From Elusimicrobiota bacterium (GTDB taxonomy: Bacteria > Elusimicrobiota > Elusimicrobia > Elusimicrobiales > Elusimicrobiaceae), in the NCBI GenBank assembly GCA_031259485.1, contig JAIRLH010000111.1:1-16554 (forward strand): a stretch of 16,554 bases of DNA, read 5' to 3'. Made by a program: the position numbers and the translations under genes. This document shows, piece by piece, positions 1 through 5,671 of this stretch; positions within the stretch are counted from its first letter, which is position 1, and the number at the start of each line of letters is the position of its first letter. The notes beneath the pieces were generated by a model that saw only the letters and a program-made list of their open reading frames with translations, searched no databases and was not told the origin of the DNA.

Positions 1-177
1 AGCGACGCGCTTGAATTTATTTTATGCGGCGCAAGCGCTGTGCAGATAGGCAGTTTGAATTTTATTAATCCGCTCGCCTGTAAAGAAATTGCCGAAGGCA
101 TAGAAAAATATTTTAAAGAAAATAATTTGAAGGATATTTCAGATTTAAGAGGTAAGTTGAATTATGAAACCTTATGA
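1..177 (+). CDS. pyrD: Dihydroorotate dehydrogenase, C-terminal end (partial)
   Basis: The frame is open from base 1 to a TGA at 175-177 and gives the last 58 residues of a protein cut by the window start. The segment DALEFILCGASAVQIG followed by NFINP is the C-terminal phosphate/FMN-binding strand and helix of class 1 dihydroorotate dehydrogenases, which oxidise dihydroorotate to orotate in pyrimidine synthesis. The wording most resembles the class 1B catalytic subunit, which works with an electron-transfer subunit PyrK, but only the tail is visible. The reading frame overlaps the start of pyrF by 14 nt, so the two genes are almost certainly co-transcribed and translationally coupled. Confidence 0.85.
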   Translation, partial: SDALEFILCGASAVQIGSLNFINPLACKEIAEGIEKYFKENNLKDISDLRGKLNYETL

Positions 178-865
178 AAAAATAATTGTTGCTCTGGACG
201 TTAAAATGGAAAAAGAAGCTTTGGCTTTGGTTAAAAAACTTAAAGGCAAAGCCGGTGTTTTTAAAATAGGCAAAGAATTATTTACCGCGTGCGGACCGGC
301 AATAGTAAAAAAAATACAAAAGCTCGGCGGCAAAGTTTTTTTGGATTTAAAATTCCACGATATTCCAAATACCGTTGCAAAAGCCGTCGCTCAGGCAAGC
401 AAGCTCGGCGTTTATATGATGACTGTTCATACCTCCGGCGGATTTGAAATGATGCAGGCCGCCGTCAAAGCCGCAAAAGAAAATTCCCAAAAAGGCAAAG
501 AGCCGATAATACTCGGCGTTACTGTTTTAACCAGTCTTGATGATAAAGCCTTAAAAGAAATAGGTTTTAAATACAATCCCGCGCAAATGGTCTTGCGGCT
601 GGCAAAACTTGCAAAAAAAGCCGGCGTGCGCGGCATAGTCTCGTCGCCGAAAGAGGTAAAAATACTGAGGAAATCACTCGGCAAGGAAATGTTTTTGGTA
701 ACGCCTGGCATACGCCCGCTCTGGGCCGCGGCGGGCGACCAGAAGCGTATTATGACGCCCAAAGACGCCGTAAGGGCCGGCGCGGATTATATGGTTATCG
801 GCCGCCCGATTACAGCCCACAAAAACCCCGCCGAAGCCGCGGATTTAATAGTCGGCGAGATATAA
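164..865 (+). CDS. pyrF: Orotidine 5'-phosphate decarboxylase
   Basis: This 233-residue protein has the normal length for a bacterial OMP decarboxylase, the TIM-barrel enzyme that converts OMP to UMP in the last step of de novo pyrimidine synthesis. Visible active-site residues are D11 in VALDV, K34 in FKIGKE, the catalytic D61-x-K63-x-x-D66 of the DLKFHDIPNT motif, the phosphate-binding PGIR at 181-184 followed by GDQ at 191-193, and G213-R214 near the end. The ATG at 164 is chosen because it leaves the first beta strand intact and follows an AAGAGG motif at 147-152. The start lies inside the end of pyrD. It is convergent with the pilin gene, and no strong intrinsic terminator is visible between them. 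Confidence 0.95.
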   Translation: MKPYEKIIVALDVKMEKEALALVKKLKGKAGVFKIGKELFTACGPAIVKKIQKLGGKVFLDLKFHDIPNTVAKAVAQASKLGVYMMTVHTSGGFEMMQAAVKAAKENSQKGKEPIILGVTVLTSLDDKALKEIGFKYNPAQMVLRLAKLAKKAGVRGIVSSPKEVKILRKSLGKEMFLVTPGIRPLWAAAGDQKRIMTPKDAVRAGADYMVIGRPITAHKNPAEAADLIVGEI

Positions 866-910
866 CTTTATTACTTGAAAATAATATTTGTTTATAAGAA
901 ATAAATATCA

Positions 911-1414
911 TTACAATGCGTAGAAATTATTTGCGGAAGTAACGCCCGCATCCGTGACCTTGCCGCCTAAAAGTTGGCAAATTTTATCGGCTGCGGTATC
1001 CGATAAAGGCGCGACGCAACCAAGACCCTTCTGCCCGTTCACTTTTTCGTTGGTAAATCGTATCTGCGGTACCCCTGACATATCGCTGACAGCCAAATAA
1101 ATGCCGCCGTGGTAAGAAGCGGGAAATATGTGGACTATCCATTGCCCGATTCGTTTACAACTGTCGCCGCAGGAAATAGCGTCATTGGGCAGACTTATAT
1201 CCAATTCTTCAAATTTTTCGGCGTATTTGCCATTTGTTAAGTGATACATTTGTTGCATTTGCCCGATATTTTTTATCAAAGACATAATTTGCGCAGTTTT
1301 ACTTTTATTTACGGCAAGCCGGTATTGCGGCAATGCAATGGCGGCTAGAATGCCGATAATTAAAACAACGACCAGTAATTCAATCAGAGTAAAAGCCTTT
1401 TTGTTGATATACAT
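911..1414 (-). CDS. Type IV pilin-like / pseudopilin protein with prepilin N-terminal methylation motif
   Basis: This 167-residue protein starts with a short basic leader (MYINKKA) followed by FTLIELL, the class III prepilin signal. Cleavage is predicted between A7 and F8, leaving F as the methylatable first residue and E12 as the conserved Glu+5. Residues 8 to about 30 form a hydrophobic membrane and assembly helix ending in ALPQY. The globular part contains four cysteines (82, 86, 133, 146), enough for two disulfides. Residue -1 is Ala rather than the usual Gly, a substitution prepilin peptidases can tolerate. A good AGGAGA site sits 4 nt before the ATG (1419-1424 on the + strand). No assembly genes are adjacent, so major pilin, minor pilin or type II secretion pseudopilin cannot be told apart. 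The gene is divergent from the ribosomal operon. Confidence 0.88.
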   Translation of the reverse strand: MYINKKAFTLIELLVVVLIIGILAAIALPQYRLAVNKSKTAQIMSLIKNIGQMQQMYHLTNGKYAEKFEELDISLPNDAISCGDSCKRIGQWIVHIFPASYHGGIYLAVSDMSGVPQIRFTNEKVNGQKGLGCVAPLSDTAADKICQLLGGKVTDAGVTSANNFYAL

Positions 1415-1434
1415 GGTGTCTCCTAGAGTATTTA

Positions 1435-1440
1435 ATTATA
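1435..1440 (-). promoter_or_regulatory. Candidate -10 element for the pilin-like gene
   Basis: A perfect TATAAT reads on the minus strand about 20 nt upstream of the pilin start codon. The matching -35 is poor (TTAGTA or TTTAGT, depending on spacing). The area is very A+T-rich, so chance matches are likely. Confidence 0.3.
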
Positions 1441-1549
1441 TTTCTTCTTAATTTTTATACTAAATATCTGTTCGCCGGCGCAATGGTCATTTTTAATAAT
1501 TTTATTTGAATACTATGCTTGCCTGGCCTTACCGTCTGTTCTGCGGAAA

Positions 1550-1578
1550 TTGAGGTAAATTATAAAATAAGTTATAAT
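1550..1578 (+). promoter_or_regulatory. Candidate sigma70-type promoter P1 for the S10 operon
   Basis: TTGAGG at 1550-1555 (4 of 6 consensus positions) and a perfect TATAAT at 1573-1578 are separated by exactly 17 nt. This is the best promoter match in the divergent region. The predicted start near 1585 gives a leader of about 320 nt before rpsJ. The surrounding A+T richness lowers certainty. Confidence 0.6.
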
Positions 1579-1611
1579 TATAATATTAAAACGAATTTAT
1601 AAATGTCAAAT

Positions 1612-1642
1612 CCCGCGGCCTGCGCGCGGGGTTTGCGTTTTT
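1612..1642 (+). terminator. Terminator-like hairpin in the S10-operon leader (possible attenuator)
   Basis: Arms CCCGCG (1612-1617) and CGCGGG (1625-1630) close a 7-nt loop, followed by GTTTGCGTTTTT, an imperfect U tract. It lies about 30 nt after the predicted P1 start and has no upstream + strand gene to terminate, so attenuation of the ribosomal operon is plausible. Competing pairings exist: 1614-1619 with 1645-1650 (CGCGGC/GCCGCG), 1633-1641 with 1656-1664 (TTGCGTTTT/AAAACGCAA), and 1649-1655 with 1661-1667 (CGCTTGC/GCAAGCG). The function is inferred. Confidence 0.5.
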
Positions 1643-1651
1643 AAGCCGCGC

Positions 1652-1681
1652 TTGCAAAACGCAAGCGATTATTGCTATAAT
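1652..1681 (+). promoter_or_regulatory. Candidate second promoter P2 for the S10 operon
   Basis: TTGCAA (1652-1657, 4 of 6) and a perfect TATAAT (1676-1681) are 18 nt apart. Starting here would bypass the upstream terminator-like hairpin and give a leader of about 220 nt. It overlaps the right half of that hairpin region, so it may be a coincidence of base composition. Confidence 0.4.
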
Positions 1682-1715
1682 ATCCTAAGTAAAGTATATC
1701 GCGGTCTTGAGATGA

Positions 1716-1763
1716 CACTTTATCACCATGTCGGCCGATATAAATGGCCGACATGGAAGGTGT
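1716..1763 (+). promoter_or_regulatory. Long stem-loop I in the S10-operon leader
   Basis: A perfect 11-bp inverted repeat, CCATGTCGGCC (1726-1736) and GGCCGACATGG (1746-1756), encloses the 9-nt loop GATATAAAT. Beyond a 4-nt bulge (1722-1725) the stem can continue for about 7 pairs, 1716-1721 and its neighbours against 1757-1763, with one G-U pair. The structure lies between the candidate promoters and rpsJ and is not followed by a clean U tract. It is a candidate autoregulatory or stability element rather than a terminator. A DNA-level operator is an alternative reading of the perfect repeat. Confidence 0.6.
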
Positions 1764-1773
1764 TTTCTCTACG

Positions 1774-1844
1774 TTTTAAAGCCGTATAATCGCCGTCTGA
1801 GAAACGGTAAAAAAGCAGTGCAAAAACGGCGTGTAGCTTTAAAA
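1774..1844 (+). promoter_or_regulatory. Stem-loop II in the S10-operon leader
   Basis: TTTTAAAGC (1774-1782) is complementary to GCTTTAAAA (1836-1844), and inside this CGCCGT (1791-1796) pairs with ACGGCG (1826-1831), separated by an asymmetric internal loop. A shorter competing hairpin uses CCGT (1793-1796) with ACGG (1804-1807). Two nested complementary segments in the right order suggest a selected RNA fold ending about 50 nt before the rpsJ Shine-Dalgarno sequence. The TATAAT at 1785-1790 falls in the internal loop and lacks a -35, so I do not call it a promoter. Confidence 0.5.
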
Positions 1845-1906
1845 AAGCAATATTCTTTGCGGTAATATTTTTATAACGGAAACTAAGATACCTAAGGTAA
1901 AATAAA

Positions 1907-2254
1907 ATGGCAGAAAAACAAGATAAAAAAACGGCAAAGTTAAGCGGGCAGGAAAGAATCCGCATCAAACTACGCTCTTACGATTACAGAATGCTTGACA
2001 ACTCTGTAGCAAGGATAGTTGACACCGCCAGGAAAACCGGCGCCATAGTGGCCGGGCCGGTGCTGTTGCCCGTCAAAATCAAAAAGTACACCGTGTTGCG
2101 CAGCCCTCATACGGATAAAAAATCCCGCGAGCAGTTTGAAATGCGCATTCACAAACGCCTTATTGATTTAAAGAGCCCCACCGCCAAAACTGTGGACGAG
2201 TTAATGAAACTTGACTTGCCCGCTGGCGTGGATGTGGCCATAAAGAGCAATTAG
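1907..2254 (+). CDS. rpsJ: 30S ribosomal protein S10
   Basis: S10 (NusE) is a head protein of the 30S subunit and, with NusB, part of transcription antitermination complexes. The 115-residue product contains the family signature: IRIKLRSYDYRMLD near the N-terminus, IVDTARKTGAIVAGPVLLP, and the loop RSPHTDKKSREQFEMRIHKR. It is about 13 residues longer than the usual 102 because of a Lys-rich N-terminal tail (MAEKQDKKTAKLS). The ATG at 1907 follows an AAGG at 1894-1897 with 9 nt spacing. It is the first gene of the operon, behind a structured leader of about 320 nt, and is followed by an unusually long spacer before rplC. Confidence 0.97.
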   Translation: MAEKQDKKTAKLSGQERIRIKLRSYDYRMLDNSVARIVDTARKTGAIVAGPVLLPVKIKKYTVLRSPHTDKKSREQFEMRIHKRLIDLKSPTAKTVDELMKLDLPAGVDVAIKSN

Positions 2255-2266
2255 ACTTTAAAAATC

Positions 2267-2295
2267 CTGCGCGGCATAAAACGCCGCGGGTGCAG
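2267..2295 (+). promoter_or_regulatory. GC-rich hairpin in the rpsJ-rplC spacer
   Basis: CGCGGC (2270-2275) and GCCGCG (2283-2288) form a 6-bp stem with loop ATAAAAC. In an alternative register the outer CTGC (2267-2270) and GCAG (2292-2295) extend the stem across a GGGT bulge. It is followed by AAAAC, not a U tract, so it is unlikely to be a terminator. RNA processing, stability or translational control of rplC are the possible roles. Confidence 0.45.
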
Positions 2296-2403
2296 AAAAC
2301 ATGAGAACTCTGCATCAGTAAAAAAAGGCGCCGCAGTAGCGCGCAGACCCCAAATGGTATGCGTCCTATGATGCGGGCCGTAAAACAAGGAACAAAAAAA
2401 GTA

Positions 2404-3189
2404 ATGTCAGAAGAAACAAACCAACAGGCCGTGGCGGCCCCCGCCGCGGCAGAGGTCAAAAAGGCGCCGGCAAGCCTCCGCTTTGTAATAGGCGAAAAGC
2501 TGGGCATGACGCAGGTTTTTGACGATAAAGGCAATCTTCACGCGGTATCTGTCGTAAAGGCGGGCCCATGCAAAATTGTAAGGGTCAGAACGCCGGAAAG
2601 GGACGGCTATACGGCCGTTGCCCTGGGTTTTGGCGATATAAAGGAAAGTAAGCTTAACAAACCTGATGCCGGCAATTTCAAAAAATTAGGCATAACTCCC
2701 GTAAAACATATAAAAGAATGCCGCATAGCCGACGTTAAAGGCTTTGAAGCCGGCCAAATTGTAGATTTGGATGCCGTTTTCAGAGCCGGCGATTATGTGG
2801 ATGTGCAGGGCAAAATTAAAGGCCGCGGTTTCGCGGGCGCAATGAAACGCCACGGATTCTCGGGTCAGCCGGCCTCCCACGGCGCGAGCGATAGGGAAAG
2901 AGCCCCGGGCGGCCTGGCTTCCAGAAGATCTTTGGGTAAAGTCCTTTCCGGCCAGAGAATGGCCGGCCACTACGGGTTTACCACCACAACCGTATCCAAG
3001 ATAGAAGTTGCAAAAGTGGACGCGGCAAACAATCTTATCTTTTTGAAAGGTTCCGTACCGGGCGCAAAAGGTACCATAGTGTCTGTTTTGGAAACTTCCA
3101 AACCCAAAAAACGCATAACTGCGGCGCAGGTGCAGAAGCTGTCCGCCTCCAAAGCGGCCAATATTAAATCCGCCGCCAAGAAGAAATAG
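2404..3189 (+). CDS. rplC: 50S ribosomal protein L3
   Basis: L3 is an early-assembly 50S protein that contacts the peptidyl-transferase region. The core begins near residue 27 with FVIGEKLGMTQVF and includes KGRGFAGAMKRHGFSGQPASHG and KVLSGQRMAGHYG. The frame is open back to an ATG at 2359, but that start has no ribosome-binding site. The ATG at 2404 has AAGGA at 2387-2391, about 12 nt upstream, giving 261 residues. That exceeds the roughly 210 typical of bacteria because of an Ala/Pro-rich N-terminal extension (1-26) and a Lys/Ala-rich C-terminal tail (about 235-261). Where E. coli L3 has the QNQ segment with its methylated Gln, this protein has SRR (173-175). Confidence 0.95.
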   Translation: MSEETNQQAVAAPAAAEVKKAPASLRFVIGEKLGMTQVFDDKGNLHAVSVVKAGPCKIVRVRTPERDGYTAVALGFGDIKESKLNKPDAGNFKKLGITPVKHIKECRIADVKGFEAGQIVDLDAVFRAGDYVDVQGKIKGRGFAGAMKRHGFSGQPASHGASDRERAPGGLASRRSLGKVLSGQRMAGHYGFTTTTVSKIEVAKVDAANNLIFLKGSVPGAKGTIVSVLETSKPKKRITAAQVQKLSASKAANIKSAAKKK

Positions 3190-3200
3190 GAAAGCCAAAA

Positions 3201-3809
3201 ATGGAAACTAAACTTTTAAATATCAAAGGCAAGGAAGTGGGCGCGGTAAGCCTGCCGGATTCTCTATTCGGCAAGAAACCCAACCCGACTTTCCTGCACG
3301 AAGTAATCACGGCCTATCTGGCCAATCAGCGCGCAGGCTCCGCCGATGTTAAGACCCGCGCGGAAGTCTCCGGCACGGGCAAAAAACCCTGGAAGCAGAA
3401 AGGCACCGGTCGCGCGCGCCACGGCAGTATGCGCTCGCCAATATGGCGCCACGGCGGCGTCGCCTTCGGTCCGACGCCGAGGTCTTTTAGGATTGACCTG
3501 CCCGCCGCCAAAAGGCGTTTGGGCTTGGCGCACGCTTTATCGGCAAAGTTTACCGACGGCAATATACTCGTCGTTGACAGCTTTGAGATTAAAGAGTCAA
3601 AAACAAAAGAAGTCGCCGCCGCGCTTAAAGCTCTCTCCGCGGGCCGCAAGCCGTTGATAGTCGCCGCGCGCGACGCAAAACTGCTGCAAGCCGGCCGCAA
3701 TATAGCAGGCGTCTCGCAGTCTGTGCCGGCAGATTTGAACGCCTACGCGGTGCTAAACAGCAGTAAAGTGATTTTCACTAAAGAAGCTCTTGAGAAAATG
3801 AGCAAATAA
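3201..3809 (+). CDS. rplD: 50S ribosomal protein L4
   Basis: L4 lines the upper part of the peptide exit tunnel. In E. coli it also represses its own S10 operon by binding the leader. The 202-residue length is normal. The long tunnel loop (about residues 51-96) is intact, with KKPWKQKGTGRARHG, RSPIWRHGGVAFGP and PRSF. The C-terminal globular part includes ILVVDSFEIKESKTKE and AYAVLNSSKVIFTKEALE. An AGGAAA site precedes the ATG by 9-10 nt, and the gene starts 11 nt after rplC. L4 is the first candidate regulator to test against the structured leader at 1585-1906, although nothing in the sequence proves that link. Confidence 0.97.
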   Translation: METKLLNIKGKEVGAVSLPDSLFGKKPNPTFLHEVITAYLANQRAGSADVKTRAEVSGTGKKPWKQKGTGRARHGSMRSPIWRHGGVAFGPTPRSFRIDLPAAKRRLGLAHALSAKFTDGNILVVDSFEIKESKTKEVAAALKALSAGRKPLIVAARDAKLLQAGRNIAGVSQSVPADLNAYAVLNSSKVIFTKEALEKMSK

Positions 3810-3824
3810 AGGGAGATTTTTAAA

Positions 3825-4121
3825 ATGACCAAAATATACGAAACAATCAGAAAACCTCTCTTAACCGAAAAGAGCCTTATCTTAAGGGACAGCGACAACT
3901 GTTACGTCTTCGTAGTGGAAAAAGACGCAAGCAAACACGATATCCGTGAAGCGGTGGAAAGCATATTCAACGTACACGTTGAAAAGATTGCCACGCTGCC
4001 GCTGCGCGGAAAAGTCAAAAAGATGGGACGCTTCTCGGGCAAAAGGCCCGACCTCAAAAAAGCCCTCGTCACATTGAAAAAAGGCGATAAAATAGACACG
4101 GTTGAAACCGCGTCTAAGTAA
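3825..4121 (+). CDS. rplW: 50S ribosomal protein L23
   Basis: L23 sits at the tunnel exit and is a docking site for trigger factor and SRP. The 98-residue product has the family features IRKPLLTEKS near the start, YVFVVEKDASKHDIREAVESIFNV, and the basic loop KVKKMGRFSGKRPDLKKA, which reaches into the rRNA. The ending VTLKKGDKID is typical. The start follows a GGGAG site, 15 nt after rplD. Length and domain order are normal, with no extensions. Confidence 0.97.
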   Translation: MTKIYETIRKPLLTEKSLILRDSDNCYVFVVEKDASKHDIREAVESIFNVHVEKIATLPLRGKVKKMGRFSGKRPDLKKALVTLKKGDKIDTVETASK

Positions 4122-4136
4122 GGAGATCGTTTAAAT

Positions 4137-4979
4137 ATGCCTATAAAGACATTCAGGCCGTACACTCCTTCCAGGAGAACCATCACGGTGGCCGACTTTT
4201 CGGAGATTACCAAAACCTGTCCGGAAAAGAAGCTTACAAAAGGTTTACGGAAGAGCGGCGGCAGAAACAATACAGGTATGATTATGGTGCGCCACATAGG
4301 CGGCGGCCATAAACAGGCCTACAGGAAAATAGATTTTAAGAGGGCCAAATACGGCGTGCCGGCCAAGGTTGTATCCATAGAGTACGACCCTAACCGCTCC
4401 GCGCGCATCTGCCTCTTAAATTACGCTGACGGCGATAAGCAGTACATACTGCACCCCGTGGGGTTAAAAGTCGGCGATGTCGTAATGTCGGGCCCTAAAG
4501 CTGATATTAAAACGGGTAATTGCCTTCCTTTGAAAAATATCCCCGAAGGTACTTTTATCCACGCTATTGAGCTTAAAACCGGCAAAGGCGCGCAGCTTGC
4601 AAGAAGCGCGGGCAGCCAGGCTCAAATTATGGCAAAAGACGGCGGGTACGCCCATCTCAAAATGCCGTCGGGCGAAATCAGGCTTGTGCCTGAGGACTGT
4701 TGCGCCACAATAGGGCAGGTCGGCAATGTTGAACACAATACCGTGGTCATCGGCAACGCCGGCCGCAACAGACACCGCGGCATCAAACCCACCGTACGCG
4801 GCAATGCGATGAACGCGGTGGACCACCCTATGGGCGGCGGCAGGGGCCACTCCAAAGGCGGCAATATACCGCGCTCCCCTTGGAACCAGATTGCCAGAGG
4901 CTTAAAAACCAGACCGGCAAAAACCTGGGATTGGATGATAATTAAAGACAGACGCAAAAATACGTCGGGAGCTAATTAA
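4137..4979 (+). CDS. rplB: 50S ribosomal protein L2
   Basis: L2 binds near the peptidyl-transferase centre and at the subunit interface. The 280-residue product has the usual N-terminal MPIKTFRPYTPSRR, the OB-like RNA-binding core (VRHIGGGHKQAYRKIDFKR, IEYDPNRSARICLLNYADG) and the C-terminal loop RHRGIKPTVRGNAMNAVDHP. The strongly conserved D229-H230 pair is present (E. coli mature numbering 228-229), but the second His of the common HPHGGGEG sequence is Met (M232) and the following Glu is Arg. Variants with Met at this site are known from some other phyla. The start follows AAGGAG, 15 nt after rplW. Confidence 0.97.
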   Translation: MPIKTFRPYTPSRRTITVADFSEITKTCPEKKLTKGLRKSGGRNNTGMIMVRHIGGGHKQAYRKIDFKRAKYGVPAKVVSIEYDPNRSARICLLNYADGDKQYILHPVGLKVGDVVMSGPKADIKTGNCLPLKNIPEGTFIHAIELKTGKGAQLARSAGSQAQIMAKDGGYAHLKMPSGEIRLVPEDCCATIGQVGNVEHNTVVIGNAGRNRHRGIKPTVRGNAMNAVDHPMGGGRGHSKGGNIPRSPWNQIARGLKTRPAKTWDWMIIKDRRKNTSGAN

Positions 4980-4981
4980 TT

Positions 4982-5263
4982 ATGTCAAGATCAACGAAGA
5001 AAGGCCCTTTTGTGGATTCCAACCTTCTTGAAGCCGTTGGGGCGATGTCGCCCGCGGATAAGAAGAGCATAAAAACCTGGGCGCGCGCCTGCACTATAGT
5101 GCCGGCTTTTGTTGGGCATACCTTTCTGGTGCATAACGGGCGAAAGTTTTTGCCTGTTTATATAACGGAAAGGATGATAGGCCACAAACTGGGCGAATTC
5201 GCTTTCACCAGAACGTTCAAAGGCCACGGCGGCATGACTAAAGAGTCCAAGGCCCTTAAATAA
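4982..5263 (+). CDS. rpsS: 30S ribosomal protein S19
   Basis: S19 forms a complex with S13 in the 30S head near the A-site tRNA. The 93-residue product has the canonical start MSRSTKKGPFVD, the IKTWARACTIVPAFVGHTFLVHNGRK core segment (seen in two adjoining parts) and the ending FAFTRTF-x-GHGG. Only 2 nt separate it from the rplB stop, so its ribosome-binding site (GGGAG) lies inside the end of rplB and translation is probably coupled. Confidence 0.97.
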   Translation: MSRSTKKGPFVDSNLLEAVGAMSPADKKSIKTWARACTIVPAFVGHTFLVHNGRKFLPVYITERMIGHKLGEFAFTRTFKGHGGMTKESKALK

Positions 5264-5284
5264 GATTACAGAGGATAATTTGAT

Positions 5285-5671
5285 ATGGAAGCTTGTTCAA
5301 AAGCTAAATTTCAAAGGTACGGCAGCAGGAAGGTTATGTTCCTGTTGGACTTGGTGCGCGGCAAAAGCGTAAAGGCTTCGCAGGGCATAGTGCCCTTCAG
5401 CGGTCTGCGCTGTAGCGACCTTGTGCAGAAGACAATCAATTCCGCCGCCGCCAACCTTGGAGTAAAAACGGGAAGTAAGAACCCGGATTTATCCAAAATA
5501 TACATAAAAGAGGCTTATGCAAACATAGGCCCCATGAAACACTTAAAACGCATACAGCCCGGCCCGCAGGGCAGAGCCATGCCGTATAAGAAAAGTGTCT
5601 GCCACCTGACGGTAATCGTCAGCGACGAGAAGAAAGGGGCCGAAACCCCCGAGAAGGGAGGGCTTAAATAA
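5285..5671 (+). CDS. rplV: 50S ribosomal protein L22
   Basis: L22 lines the peptide exit tunnel together with L4. The 128-residue protein shows the globular part with RKVMFLLDLVRGKSV and INSAAANLG, and the extended beta-hairpin loop that reaches the tunnel constriction, KRIQPGPQGRAMPYKKSVCH, ending in LTVIVSD. A Lys/Glu-rich tail of about 15 residues follows. A GAGGA site precedes the start. The last base of its stop codon region is shared with rpsC through a TAATG overlap at 5669-5673. Confidence 0.96.
   Translation: MEACSKAKFQRYGSRKVMFLLDLVRGKSVKASQGIVPFSGLRCSDLVQKTINSAAANLGVKTGSKNPDLSKIYIKEAYANIGPMKHLKRIQPGPQGRAMPYKKSVCHLTVIVSDEKKGAETPEKGGLK

Noticed and set aside
880..912. AT-rich inverted repeat between pyrF and the pilin gene as a bidirectional terminator
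   Set aside because: AATAATATTT/AAATATCATT pairs imperfectly, contains only A-T pairs in the stem and overlaps the pilin stop codon; it is too weak to call.
1785..1790. A third TATAAT as a promoter for rpsJ
   Set aside because: There is no acceptable -35 at 16-18 nt, and it falls inside the stem-loop II internal loop.
1723..1968. 81-codon minus-strand frame across the rpsJ leader
   Set aside because: It overlaps the rpsJ start and the inverted repeats, has no family features and no convincing start context.
2301..2321. Six-codon frame (MRTLHQ) in the rpsJ-rplC spacer, a possible leader peptide
   Set aside because: It has no ribosome-binding site and no regulatory codon run, and short frames like this occur by chance.
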